Shown piece after piece: positions 41,384-48,934 of a stretch of 64,000 nucleotides of DNA. The stretch is from Candidatus Leptovillus gracilis. Its GTDB lineage: Bacteria > Chloroflexota > Anaerolineae > Promineifilales > Promineifilaceae. The position numbers were made by a program, and so were the translations under genes. Positions within the stretch are counted from its first letter, which is position 1. Each line of letters opens with the position of its first letter. A model generated the notes under the pieces. It saw only the letters and a list, made by a program, of their open reading frames with translations, searched no databases and was not told the origin of the DNA. The stretch is taken from the NCBI GenBank assembly GCA_016716065.1, contig JADJXA010000006.1:248001-312000 (forward strand), written 5' to 3'.

Positions 41384-42436
41384 ATGGCTGGTTCCAACGG
41401 GGATGCCCGCACCGCAACGCTGGAAAAAACATTAGAATCCCTCAACAAACGCTTCGGCGAAGGCGCCATCATGCGCCTGGGCGATGCCCAACACCTGCAA
41501 GTCGAATCCATTCCAACCGGTTCACTATCCTTAGACATTGCCCTGGGAGTCGGCGGCGTGCCGCGCGGCCGGGTCATCGAAATTTATGGCCCAGAATCCT
41601 CCGGTAAAACAACCCTGTGCCAACACATCATCGCCGAAGCGCAAAAACGGGGCGGCGTCTGCGCTTTCATAGACATGGAACACGCCCTGGACCCCAACTA
41701 TGCCGAGCGCTGTGGTGTAGACACCAACAATCTGTACGTCTCCCAGCCAGACACCGGCGAGCAAGCGCTGGAAATCGCCGACGCTCTCATCCGTTCGGGA
41801 ACAATGGATATTGTCGTGGTGGACTCAGTGGCGGCATTGGTGCCACGCGCCGAAATCGAAGGTGAAATGGGCGACGCCCACGTCGGTTTGCAGGCCCGGC
41901 TGATGTCGCAAGCCTTGCGCAAACTGTCTGGAGCCATCAAACAGACAAATACCGTCGTCATCTTCACCAACCAGCTTCGCTCCAAAATCGGCGTGATGTT
42001 CGGCAACCCGGAAACCACCAGCGGTGGTAACGCCCTCAAGTTCTACGCCTCGGTGCGCCTGGACATTCGCCGCATTGAAGCCATTAAAGCAGGCAACGAA
42101 GTGGTAGGCAACCGCACCCGTGTCAAGGTTAAGAAAAACAAAGTGGCGCCCCCGTTTGTCGAATGTGAATTCGACATTATGTATAACGAAGGCATCTCCA
42201 CCGCCGGCGATATTTTGGACCTGGCTGTGCAATATGAACTGGTCAACAAGCGCGGCGCTTATTTCCGCTACGGCGAAACGCTGTTGGGCCAGGGACGTGA
42301 AAATGCCAAAGTATACCTCACCGAAAACCCGGCCATCCTGGACGAATTGGAGTACCTCATCCGCCGGGCAACCAACCTGCCCACCGATGAATTTGAACCA
42401 TCGGCCAACAAAGCCATCGCCGAAGCGACGTTTTAA
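41384..42436 (+). CDS. recA: Recombinase A
   Basis: A 350-residue RecA, the DNA strand-exchange protein and SOS co-protease. Walker A GPESSGKTTLCQ, Walker B VVVDSVAALVP, the L2-loop region NQLRSKIGVMFGNPETTSGG and KFYASVRLDIRRIE are standard. AGGAGAT lies before the ATG. Unusually for this window, the gene has no ACGGCCGT octamer. Confidence 0.98.
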   Translation: MAGSNGDARTATLEKTLESLNKRFGEGAIMRLGDAQHLQVESIPTGSLSLDIALGVGGVPRGRVIEIYGPESSGKTTLCQHIIAEAQKRGGVCAFIDMEHALDPNYAERCGVDTNNLYVSQPDTGEQALEIADALIRSGTMDIVVVDSVAALVPRAEIEGEMGDAHVGLQARLMSQALRKLSGAIKQTNTVVIFTNQLRSKIGVMFGNPETTSGGNALKFYASVRLDIRRIEAIKAGNEVVGNRTRVKVKKNKVAPPFVECEFDIMYNEGISTAGDILDLAVQYELVNKRGAYFRYGETLLGQGRENAKVYLTENPAILDELEYLIRRATNLPTDEFEPSANKAIAEATF

Positions 42437-42475
42437 TAGCTCACGACTCGAATTCTTGGACCGGCAATAAGAGTA

Positions 42476-42534
42476 TTGTCAAAGATTGCGCAGATTTTTA
42501 TCTTCCAACTGCGCAATCTTTGACAACCCTTTTT
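42476..42534 (+). terminator. recA terminator
   Basis: An 18-bp perfect stem (42476-42493 with 42509-42526), loop of 15 bases, then CCCTTTTT. Confidence 0.8.
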
Positions 42535-42581
42535 GCTTCTGGTTTGTCCAGGTCAGGTGAACAGCAATTCCAAACTGAAGC

Positions 42582-42643
42582 GAGGCGGGCGGGCGGAAAG
42601 GTGTGGGAAAATGGCCGAGGCATCGGGCCGCCTGCCCCGCCTC
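42582..42643. other. Strong G/C hairpin of unknown role
   Basis: GAGGCGGGCGGGCGG (42582-42596) pairs almost fully with CCGCCTGCCCCGCCTC (42628-42643). The loop holds about 31 bases including GTGTGGGAAAATGGCCG. It lies between the recA terminator and the next promoter and has no coding potential. It may be part of a structured RNA, which I cannot name. Confidence 0.35.
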
Positions 42644-42689
42644 TACACCAGACCCATCATCGGAATTGGGGAAAACAGGGCTTTGCCAG

Positions 42690-42717
42690 TTGACAGCTTA
42701 ACGCCCATTGTTATAAT
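42690..42717 (+). promoter_or_regulatory. Consensus promoter TTGACA-16-TATAAT
   Basis: The best sigma-70-type promoter of the window, for the S1-domain gene. The 5' untranslated region of about 110 bases contains a small hairpin (TGCGC-AGA-GCGCA, about 42790-42802) ahead of TAGGAGA. Confidence 0.8.
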
Positions 42718-42834
42718 TGCGCATTGTCTAATTACAAATTTAACTGTGTTCTGCCCCCAACGAGTGATGAACAACTGACCATCTAGTCTGCGCAGAGCGC
42801 ACAATCATTAAACCCTGCGTAGGAGAATCTAGTC

Positions 42835-43635
42835 ATGAGCGAAAATGACACAACCAACCTGATGGAAGCGCCATCAGAAATAAACCCCCAAACCGTGGAT
42901 GACCTCCAACCAAAAATGAAGCTCAAAGGTGTTGTAAAACGCCTGGAGCTGTATGGCGCATTTTTGGATGTTGGTGTTGGGGTTGACGCCCTCATTCACA
43001 TTTCCAAACTCGGCACAGAGCATGTCAACCGCGTCGGCGATGTCTTGCATGAAGGGGATGAAGTCACGGTTTGGGTTGACAAAGTGGATAAAAAACGTTC
43101 CCAGTTGATGGTGACGATGATCGAACCGCTGTCGGTTGAGTGGCGCGATTTGGAAGAAGGCCAGATATACACCGGCACAGTTAGTCGTCTGGAAACTTAC
43201 GGCGCGTTTATCAACATTGGCGCCGAACGTGAAGGGCTGGTCCACATCAGCGAACTCAGCCACGATTATGTGAAGCAGCCATCTGAGGTTGTGAAAGTTG
43301 GCGATGAGTTGCAGGTGCAGGTGCTTGGTTACAGCAAGCGCAAGCGCCGCATCGATCTGAGCGTCAAGTCGCTGTTGGAAAAACCAGACGTGCAGCAGTC
43401 GGTGGCTTCGGTGATTGAGTACAAGCATGAAATGCCCCAAGATGATATGGAACAGGAAGATGAATCCCTGCCGACGGCGATGGAAATTGCCCTCCGTCGA
43501 GCGATGGGCGATGACCTGCCTACTTCCAGAAAGTCGCGGCAAAGCCGCCAAAATCGCCGCCAGCGTGATCGTGATAGAGAACGCGCCCGGCAGGAAGAAC
43601 TATTGAGCCGCACGCTGTACGTGGAACAATCATAA
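42835..43635 (+). CDS. Two-S1-domain RNA-binding protein
   Basis: A 266-residue protein with two S1 domains: about residues 28-95 (GVVKRLELYGAFLDVGVGVDALIH) and 108-180 (GTVSRLETYGAFINIG, GLVHISELS). The C terminus is highly charged (SRQSRQNRRQRDRDRERAR) and probably binds RNA. It resembles the short ribosomal-protein-S1-like proteins of Chloroflexota and may help messenger binding to ribosomes. Strong promoter, strong ribosome site and absence of the octamer suggest high expression. Confidence 0.85.
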   Translation: MSENDTTNLMEAPSEINPQTVDDLQPKMKLKGVVKRLELYGAFLDVGVGVDALIHISKLGTEHVNRVGDVLHEGDEVTVWVDKVDKKRSQLMVTMIEPLSVEWRDLEEGQIYTGTVSRLETYGAFINIGAEREGLVHISELSHDYVKQPSEVVKVGDELQVQVLGYSKRKRRIDLSVKSLLEKPDVQQSVASVIEYKHEMPQDDMEQEDESLPTAMEIALRRAMGDDLPTSRKSRQSRQNRRQRDRDRERARQEELLSRTLYVEQS

Positions 43636-43640
43636 CCAAC

Positions 43641-43671
43641 AAAAAGCCCCGCTAACACGGGGCTTTTTTTT
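43641..43671 (+). terminator. Intrinsic terminator of the S1 gene
   Basis: AAAAAGCCCCG pairs with CGGGGCTTTTT (43641-43651 with 43658-43668), followed by a T-run to 43671. Confidence 0.9.
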
Positions 43672-43738
43672 AGGTAACAGCTCAGACGTGCCGACTCTTG
43701 AAGAGCTGAACTGTTGCTTTCTCTATGCTGTACGGCCG

Positions 43739-45001
43739 TTAAAACACCATCTCAGGCCAATCAAGCATCCAGGCGCGCAGGTGTTCGCCCGGAGGCACAA
43801 AGGTGACGCCCTCAGGCACGATCAACAAAGCATTGGCTTTCACCAGGGAAGTCATCACGTGGGAACCCTGGCTGCCAGTGGTGGTGGCCGAATAACCACC
43901 AGCTTCGCTGCGAGCAACAACGGCGCGAATATAGCTTTCACGGCCGTCTGAATGAATTGCGTCTTGTAACACAACCGTGAGTTGTGGACGGTCTAATCTG
44001 GTATGCCCGCCCATTTTCAGGATAGCCGCCCTGGCGAACCGCTCGAATGAAACCAGGGCAGACACCGGGTTACCGGGCAGTCCTAAGTAAGGAATTCCCT
44101 GATAACGGCCGTAAGCCAACGGTTTGCCCGGACGCATCCGCACCCGCCAAAAGCCTACCTGGCCTTCCTGCTCCAGCACCGCCTTTACCACGTCGTAGGC
44201 GCCCACAGACACGCCGGCCGAGCTAACAAACAGGTCTACCCCCGCCTCCAGCCCCACTTGCAGGCAGCGCCTCACGTCCGCCTCGCTGTCGCCGGCAATG
44301 CCCAACATCAGGGGTTGCGCACCTAAAGCGGCCACCTGGGCCGCCTGCGTATACCCGTTGCTGTTGCGAATCTTGCCAGGGGTCAACGGCTGGTCAATGG
44401 GCAGCAGCTCGTCGCCGGTGGCCAACACGCCGACCAACGGCCGTCTCACGACCGCCACCTGGCTAATGCCCAACGAAGCCATGACGCCAATCTCTTGCGG
44501 CCGCACAATCCGCCCGACCGGGATCACCGTCTGCCCGGCCTGTATATCCTCGCCAACGCCGCGCACATAATCGCCGGGCTGGACGGAACGGCTGATTTGG
44601 ATGGTGGGGGGCAGCGGTCGTTCCCGGCCCCGCCATGCCTCGTTGGTGGCTTCTACCGGCACAACCGCATCTGCGCCTGGCGGCATGGGCGCGCCGGTCA
44701 TAATACGGGCTGCCAGGCCAGGGCCAATTACTGTGGGATTCATCTGCCCGGCGGCCACGTCGGCCACCACGCGCAGGGTGACAGGTTGTTCGGTGGCGGC
44801 AGCCACGTCGGCGGTGCGCACAGCGTAACCATCCATTGAGGAGTTAGCAAACGGCGGCAGACTATCCTGGGCGATCACTGGGGCCGCCAACACGCGACCC
44901 AATGACTCCAGCAGTGGCACATTTTCCGACGGCAGCACAGACACACCAGCCAACACAGCAGCCAACGCCTGTTCAACGCTTAAATCTTCCTGTAAAGACA
45001 T
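43739..45001 (-). CDS. moeA: Molybdopterin molybdenumtransferase
   Basis: A 420-residue MoeA that inserts molybdate into adenylated molybdopterin. Motifs are LPPFANSSMDGYAVR, RIMTGAPMPPGADAVVP, GDELLPIDQPLTPGKIRNSN, SSAGVSVGAYDVV and GLPGNPVSALVSFERF, all standard. The ATG at 45001 is chosen over an in-frame TTG six bases upstream. The gap to the HD hydrolase gene is 25 bases and consists of heptamer repeats. No other cofactor gene is adjacent. Confidence 0.95.
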   Translation of the reverse strand: MSLQEDLSVEQALAAVLAGVSVLPSENVPLLESLGRVLAAPVIAQDSLPPFANSSMDGYAVRTADVAAATEQPVTLRVVADVAAGQMNPTVIGPGLAARIMTGAPMPPGADAVVPVEATNEAWRGRERPLPPTIQISRSVQPGDYVRGVGEDIQAGQTVIPVGRIVRPQEIGVMASLGISQVAVVRRPLVGVLATGDELLPIDQPLTPGKIRNSNGYTQAAQVAALGAQPLMLGIAGDSEADVRRCLQVGLEAGVDLFVSSAGVSVGAYDVVKAVLEQEGQVGFWRVRMRPGKPLAYGRYQGIPYLGLPGNPVSALVSFERFARAAILKMGGHTRLDRPQLTVVLQDAIHSDGRESYIRAVVARSEAGGYSATTTGSQGSHVMTSLVKANALLIVPEGVTFVPPGEHLRAWMLDWPEMVF

Positions 45002-45002
45002 A

Positions 45003-45023
45003 TTCAATCGTCAATCGTCAATC
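45003..45023. repeat. Three-copy heptamer GTCAATC
   Basis: TTCAATC, GTCAATC, GTCAATC fill the gap between the HD hydrolase stop and the moeA start. Confidence 0.7.
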
Positions 45024-45026
45024 GCA

Positions 45027-45629
45027 TCATGTTACGGCTAAACGGCCGTCCAATTCCAACAGCGCGGCTTCCTCTTGCATGGCGGTTAACACATTGCCAA
45101 TGTGGGTCCACAACTCTAACTGCCCAGCAAAACAAACCTGGCTGAAATCGGCCGTCACCTCGGTGACGTGCGCGCGGTCTACCCCGGCGGCAAAACGCAG
45201 GTCTTTCCACTTTTTGCGTACCGACCAAACAGTTACCTCACGGATGTCACGCGACGGCCGTACCAGAGCCGTGGCAATCAACAATCCCGTAATTTCGTCG
45301 CAGGCCAGCAGGGCAAAATCCACTGGCTGCTCCCGCTCTACCCCGGTCCCGGCCGTGTAATGAGACAAAATAGTGCGGATGACTGTCTCATCCCAACCAC
45401 GCTGGCGCAAAATAGCCGACCCGGCGCCGGGATGCCGGTCCAAATCTGGGTGAATCTCCCAATCAAAATCGTGCAGCAAGCCGATTTGCTCCCAGCGGGC
45501 GACATCTTCGCCCAACTGAGCCGCATACCAGCCCATCGCCGCGCTCACAGCCAGCATATGCCGCCGCAGACCGCCATCCTGCACAAATTCACAAACGAGG
45601 TCCCACGCCTCAGTGCGCGTTTTTGTCAC
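45027..45629 (-). CDS. HD-domain phosphohydrolase
   Basis: A 200-residue HD-superfamily hydrolase. Metal-binding residues are the His in RRHMLAVSAAM, His-Asp in GLLHDFDWE, His in LDRHPGAGS, and Asp in LLACDEITG. The pattern matches the short HDIG-like proteins that act on nucleotides. The C-terminal 60 residues carry the conserved RKKWKDLRFAAGVDR segment. The substrate is unknown. Confidence 0.8.
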   Translation of the reverse strand: MTKTRTEAWDLVCEFVQDGGLRRHMLAVSAAMGWYAAQLGEDVARWEQIGLLHDFDWEIHPDLDRHPGAGSAILRQRGWDETVIRTILSHYTAGTGVEREQPVDFALLACDEITGLLIATALVRPSRDIREVTVWSVRKKWKDLRFAAGVDRAHVTEVTADFSQVCFAGQLELWTHIGNVLTAMQEEAALLELDGRLAVT

Positions 45630-45658
45630 GGTTCTTTCCTTATCGGTTCCATCAAGAA

Positions 45659-45684
45659 TTGACAGGTTTGGCGAAACCTGTCAA
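45659..45684. repeat. TTGACAGGTTT inverted repeat at a stop codon
   Basis: An 11-bp perfect inverted repeat with a four-base loop (GGCG). It overlaps the stop codon of the PSP1 gene. The same AAACCTGTC unit occurs near 29154, 37553 and 48897. Confidence 0.75.
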
Positions 45685-46643
45685 CTTTCATCCAAATCCA
45701 CGTCCAAATCTACGTCCACACCTTCCAGCGCATCGGCTGGGCGATGGGCGCCGCAGGTGCAGCCGCCCCCTTCTTGTCGGTCGCAACCTTTCTCTGCCTT
45801 GTCTTGCAGCGCTTTTAGTTCGTCTGTCGGCTCAAGCTGCTCGCGGAAGACCTCGTGCCATTCGCCCTCGATGTCCACAATCACCGAATCGCGCAATACG
45901 CGCACATCGCGGACTTTGCCCTGACCATGTGGCGTATCTACAATCTTGCCAATTTTGGGCAGCGTCTTTTTGGCTTCCACGTACTGTTCATATTCATAGA
46001 CCAGGCAGCAGCGCAAACGGCCGCACATACCCGTAATCTCCTGTGGACTCAGGGAGACGCCCTGGTCCTTGGCCATCCGAATGGAGATTGGGCTGAACTC
46101 AGTCAGAAAGGTGGAGCAGCAGCGCGGCGCGCCGCACGCGCCATAACCACCCATAATCTTGGCGACATCACGCGGGCCGATCAGGCGCATCTCCACGCGG
46201 GTTCGCAGCGAACGGCCCAACGCAGCCTTCACACCCTGAACATTCAGATTTTTGTTTTCGGTGGTGTAATGGATGGTCATCCAACTGCCGTCAAAGCTGT
46301 ATTCCGCTTTGACAAATTTGGCATCGCTGATGCCCAATTCTTTGGCCTTTTCCCGGCAGGAAATAAGGGCGTCTAATTCTTTGGTTTCCCACACCTGCTG
46401 CATCACCAGGTCACGCGGGGTAGCCTTGCGCTGCACCGGGCGCAGGCCACGTTGTTTGTGGGACTTTTCCGGTTCCACAAACGCCATGATCTGCCCTAAC
46501 TGCTGCCCCCGTTTTGTCTCTACAATAACGTGATCGCCTGGCGTTAAATCTTGGTTCCGACCTACTTTAAAATGATACAGCTTGCCCAGCTTCTGGAAGC
46601 GAATGGCAACCACCGATGTTTTTTCAGCAATAGCTGCTGTCAT
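45681..46643 (-). CDS. PSP1 / RicT (YaaT)-like protein
   Basis: A 320-residue PSP1-domain protein related to YaaT/RicT, which in Bacillus joins RicA and RicF in an iron-sulfur-bearing complex that guides RNase Y. The cysteine-rich centre (YGACGAPRCC and GMCGRLRCCLVYE) is intact and would hold the cluster. The acidic C terminus (EGVDVDLDVDLDES) follows a CxxxGGGCTCG stretch. A good GGAGATAA lies before the ATG. RicA and RicF homologues are not in the window. Confidence 0.88.
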   Translation of the reverse strand: MTAAIAEKTSVVAIRFQKLGKLYHFKVGRNQDLTPGDHVIVETKRGQQLGQIMAFVEPEKSHKQRGLRPVQRKATPRDLVMQQVWETKELDALISCREKAKELGISDAKFVKAEYSFDGSWMTIHYTTENKNLNVQGVKAALGRSLRTRVEMRLIGPRDVAKIMGGYGACGAPRCCSTFLTEFSPISIRMAKDQGVSLSPQEITGMCGRLRCCLVYEYEQYVEAKKTLPKIGKIVDTPHGQGKVRDVRVLRDSVIVDIEGEWHEVFREQLEPTDELKALQDKAEKGCDRQEGGGCTCGAHRPADALEGVDVDLDVDLDES

Positions 46644-46899
46644 GATTTATCTCCGTACTATATGTAGCAACGATACAGACTGCCTGAGTATGGCTCAATC
46701 CGCAGAACGGTGCCTCAGCCACTAATAACGGTCGCGGTCTGGCGGCCGACCGCGGCGCCAGTGCGTGTGAGAATAGTTAATCAGATAGTTATAACCATTT
46801 TAAGAAAAATAGCCAGAAATGTGATTGGCACAGCCACAGGCCAGCCGGATGGCTGGCCTGCTAGGGGTTGTGAGTGGTCACTGGGCCAAACGGCCGTGC
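46644..46899. other. Spacer with one inverted repeat
   Basis: AGGCCAGCC at 46838-46846 pairs with GGCTGGCCT at 46851-46859. It may be the 3' end of the mrp transcript, although no T-run follows on that strand. A 68-codon frame at 46710 has no ribosome site and is not called. Confidence 0.4.
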
Positions 46900-47973
46900 C
46901 TACCCAATCATGTTGATAGGAATAAAATTGGCGTCTTTGCTGCTCAGGTTCAACACACTCACGCGCGCCGCAATGCCCCGCGCCAGGTCCCGAATTGCCA
47001 GCGCCGCCGCCGAATCAGGATGCGAGACAACAATCGGCTGGCCGGAATCACCACCAATGCGTACATTGGCTTCCAGGGGTACGCTGCCCAGGTAATGCTG
47101 GTTATAATCTTCCGCCAGCTTCGGACCGGCTCCGGAGCCAAAAAATTCACCGCTCATGTTCTCCAGAATGCCAATAATCGGCACTTCCAGCTTCTCGAAC
47201 ATCTTCAAGCCGCGCAGGGCATCGGCCGCCGCCACCTGCATCGGCTGGGTGATGATAATCGCCCCCGTTAGCGGCAGCACTTGCGCCAGGGTTAACTGGG
47301 CATCGCCGGTTCCTGGCGGCAAATCAATCACCAGGTAATCGAGATCGCCCCAGGCCACGTCCGACAAAAGTTGGCTGATGGCGCTGTGTAACATGGGACC
47401 GCGCCAGATCAACGGCTGGTCGGCCTTTACCAGGAAGGCCATAGAAACGACCTTAACGCCGTAACGTTCAGCCGGGACCATTTTGCGGTCTTGCGGCGGG
47501 GGCATCTGATCCAAACCCATCATCATCGGCACGTTGGGGCCAAGAATGTCTGCGTCTAGCAAACCGACGCGCGCCCCCTCGGCGGCCAGCGAAATCGCCA
47601 GATTAACGGCGATGGTGGTTTTGCCCACGCCACCTTTGCCACTGGAAACGGCGATGGTATTGCGGAAATTTTGCCCGATTTGGCTGCTGATACGCCGGTC
47701 GGTGGGTACGTTGGCGTCCCAATTGATGGTGACTTTACCCAGGTTAGGAACCTGCGCCAGGGCGGCGCGGGATTCACTCTCCATGCGCCCTTTCAACGGG
47801 CAGGCGGGGGTGGTGAGCATAATGGTGAAGCTCAGATCGCTGCCCTCAATTTTGAGGTTGCGGATCATGTTTAGCGATACCAGATCACGGTGTAGTTCCG
47901 GCTCAATCACGGTGGAAAGAGCGGCCATGACGGCCGTTTCGCTGACGCTGTTCTTACTTTTTGCGGTAAACAT
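46900..47973 (-). CDS. Mrp/ApbC-type P-loop ATPase
   Basis: A 357-residue protein with an N-terminal MIP18-like domain (VIEPELHRDLVSLNMIRNL, TPACPLKG) and a C-terminal Mrp/NBP35 ATPase (GKGGVGKTTIAVNLA, DADILGPNVPMMMG, VIDLPPGTGDAQLT). Mrp proteins carry iron-sulfur clusters for transfer. The usual CxxC after ENMS is missing: here ENMSGEFFGSGAG follows directly. Cluster binding may therefore differ, perhaps through the N-terminal Cys. It lies upstream of the nuo block on the same strand but 211 bases away from nuoI. Confidence 0.88.
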   Translation of the reverse strand: MFTAKSKNSVSETAVMAALSTVIEPELHRDLVSLNMIRNLKIEGSDLSFTIMLTTPACPLKGRMESESRAALAQVPNLGKVTINWDANVPTDRRISSQIGQNFRNTIAVSSGKGGVGKTTIAVNLAISLAAEGARVGLLDADILGPNVPMMMGLDQMPPPQDRKMVPAERYGVKVVSMAFLVKADQPLIWRGPMLHSAISQLLSDVAWGDLDYLVIDLPPGTGDAQLTLAQVLPLTGAIIITQPMQVAAADALRGLKMFEKLEVPIIGILENMSGEFFGSGAGPKLAEDYNQHYLGSVPLEANVRIGGDSGQPIVVSHPDSAAALAIRDLARGIAARVSVLNLSSKDANFIPINMIG

Positions 47974-48109
47974 TATCTTGTCCTTTAAACCAGAAATTGG
48001 AGACGGAAGATTGACTTTAAGCCACCCCCTCCTTCTCCAATCTCCTGATTAGCTATGCAACTAAACGACGCGGTTAGGAAATCGCGGCCACCAACAGCCG
48101 TAAACCAGA

Positions 48110-48191
48110 GTCCCTGTGTCGTATTCCATTGGCATTTGCCAGAGGTCACGCCTTACGGAATACGGATTACGGATTACCGAATACGGCCGCT
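48110..48191. repeat. 3'-end repeat copy touching the nuoI stop
   Basis: Shares TTGGCATTTGCCA and the tail TACGGATTACCGAATACGG with the copy at 37580-37660. The nuoI stop TAG is formed at the junction (48190-48192). Confidence 0.65.
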
Positions 48192-48879
48192 AATAGTATT
48201 CGCCGCGATACAAAAGCTGACGCGCTTTGTCTTCTTCCAGGCGGGCTGCTTCGCCATCTTCGCCATCTTTGGACTTTTTCTTTTTCTTGGCGTTTTCAGC
48301 AAAATCACGGGCGGCTGCTTCGGCTTCGGCCTTTTTAGGCGCAATTTCGCGCCAATAGCTGATGGGCTTGCTCAACCGTTCTTTGTCGTGAATATGGGCT
48401 GTGGTGCGGTCGTAGCTGGCGAGTTCGTAGTCGTGGTCCATTTTGATGGCGTCGAAGGGGCAAAATTCGGCGCAGTAGCCACAGTTCATGCAGATGTCTA
48501 TGTCTATGTAGAATTCTTCCGGCTCCGGTTTGGGACGGCCGTTTGGCTGCGTCCCACGTTTGATCCAAATACATTGCGGCGGACACACCTTGGCGCAAAT
48601 GCCGCACGACGTACACCAATCATGCCCCCATTTCTGCCCCGGGGCCGGATCATCCGTGACCAAAAAGGGTACAAAGCGAAAACGCTCCGGCACACCCAAC
48701 TTTTCTTCCGGGTAGAAGACGGTAACAACACCCTCGCCCTTCAGACTTTGCCGCACTTGCAAAGCGTTGTCGTTGTAATAACGGCCGCCTTTGCCCCACC
48801 AAAAAATATCGTCCAGATAACTTTCGACAAAGTTTCTGAGCGTGATCGCCATGCCTTTGACAATTCCAAGTCCGTACAT
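48190..48879 (-). CDS. nuoI: NADH-quinone oxidoreductase subunit I
   Basis: A 229-residue iron-sulfur subunit of complex I that carries clusters N6a and N6b. Two motifs are clear: WCTSCGICAKVCPPQC and ICMNCGYCAEFCPFDAI. The C-terminal 50 residues are a charged, Lys-rich extension (NAKKKKKSKDGEDGEAARL) not found in short members. It is the last gene of the nuo block, 55 bases from nuoCD. Confidence 0.92.
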   Translation of the reverse strand: MYGLGIVKGMAITLRNFVESYLDDIFWWGKGGRYYNDNALQVRQSLKGEGVVTVFYPEEKLGVPERFRFVPFLVTDDPAPGQKWGHDWCTSCGICAKVCPPQCIWIKRGTQPNGRPKPEPEEFYIDIDICMNCGYCAEFCPFDAIKMDHDYELASYDRTTAHIHDKERLSKPISYWREIAPKKAEAEAAARDFAENAKKKKKSKDGEDGEAARLEEDKARQLLYRGEYY

Positions 48880-48934
48880 ACGTATTCCCTATTTAGACCT
48901 GACCGGTTTTCTGCAACCTGTCGGGATTGGTGTT

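Noticed and set aside
46710..46916. 68-codon frame between the PSP1 and mrp genes
   Set aside because: No ribosome site, no hydrophobic or conserved pattern, and overlap with the mrp 3' end.
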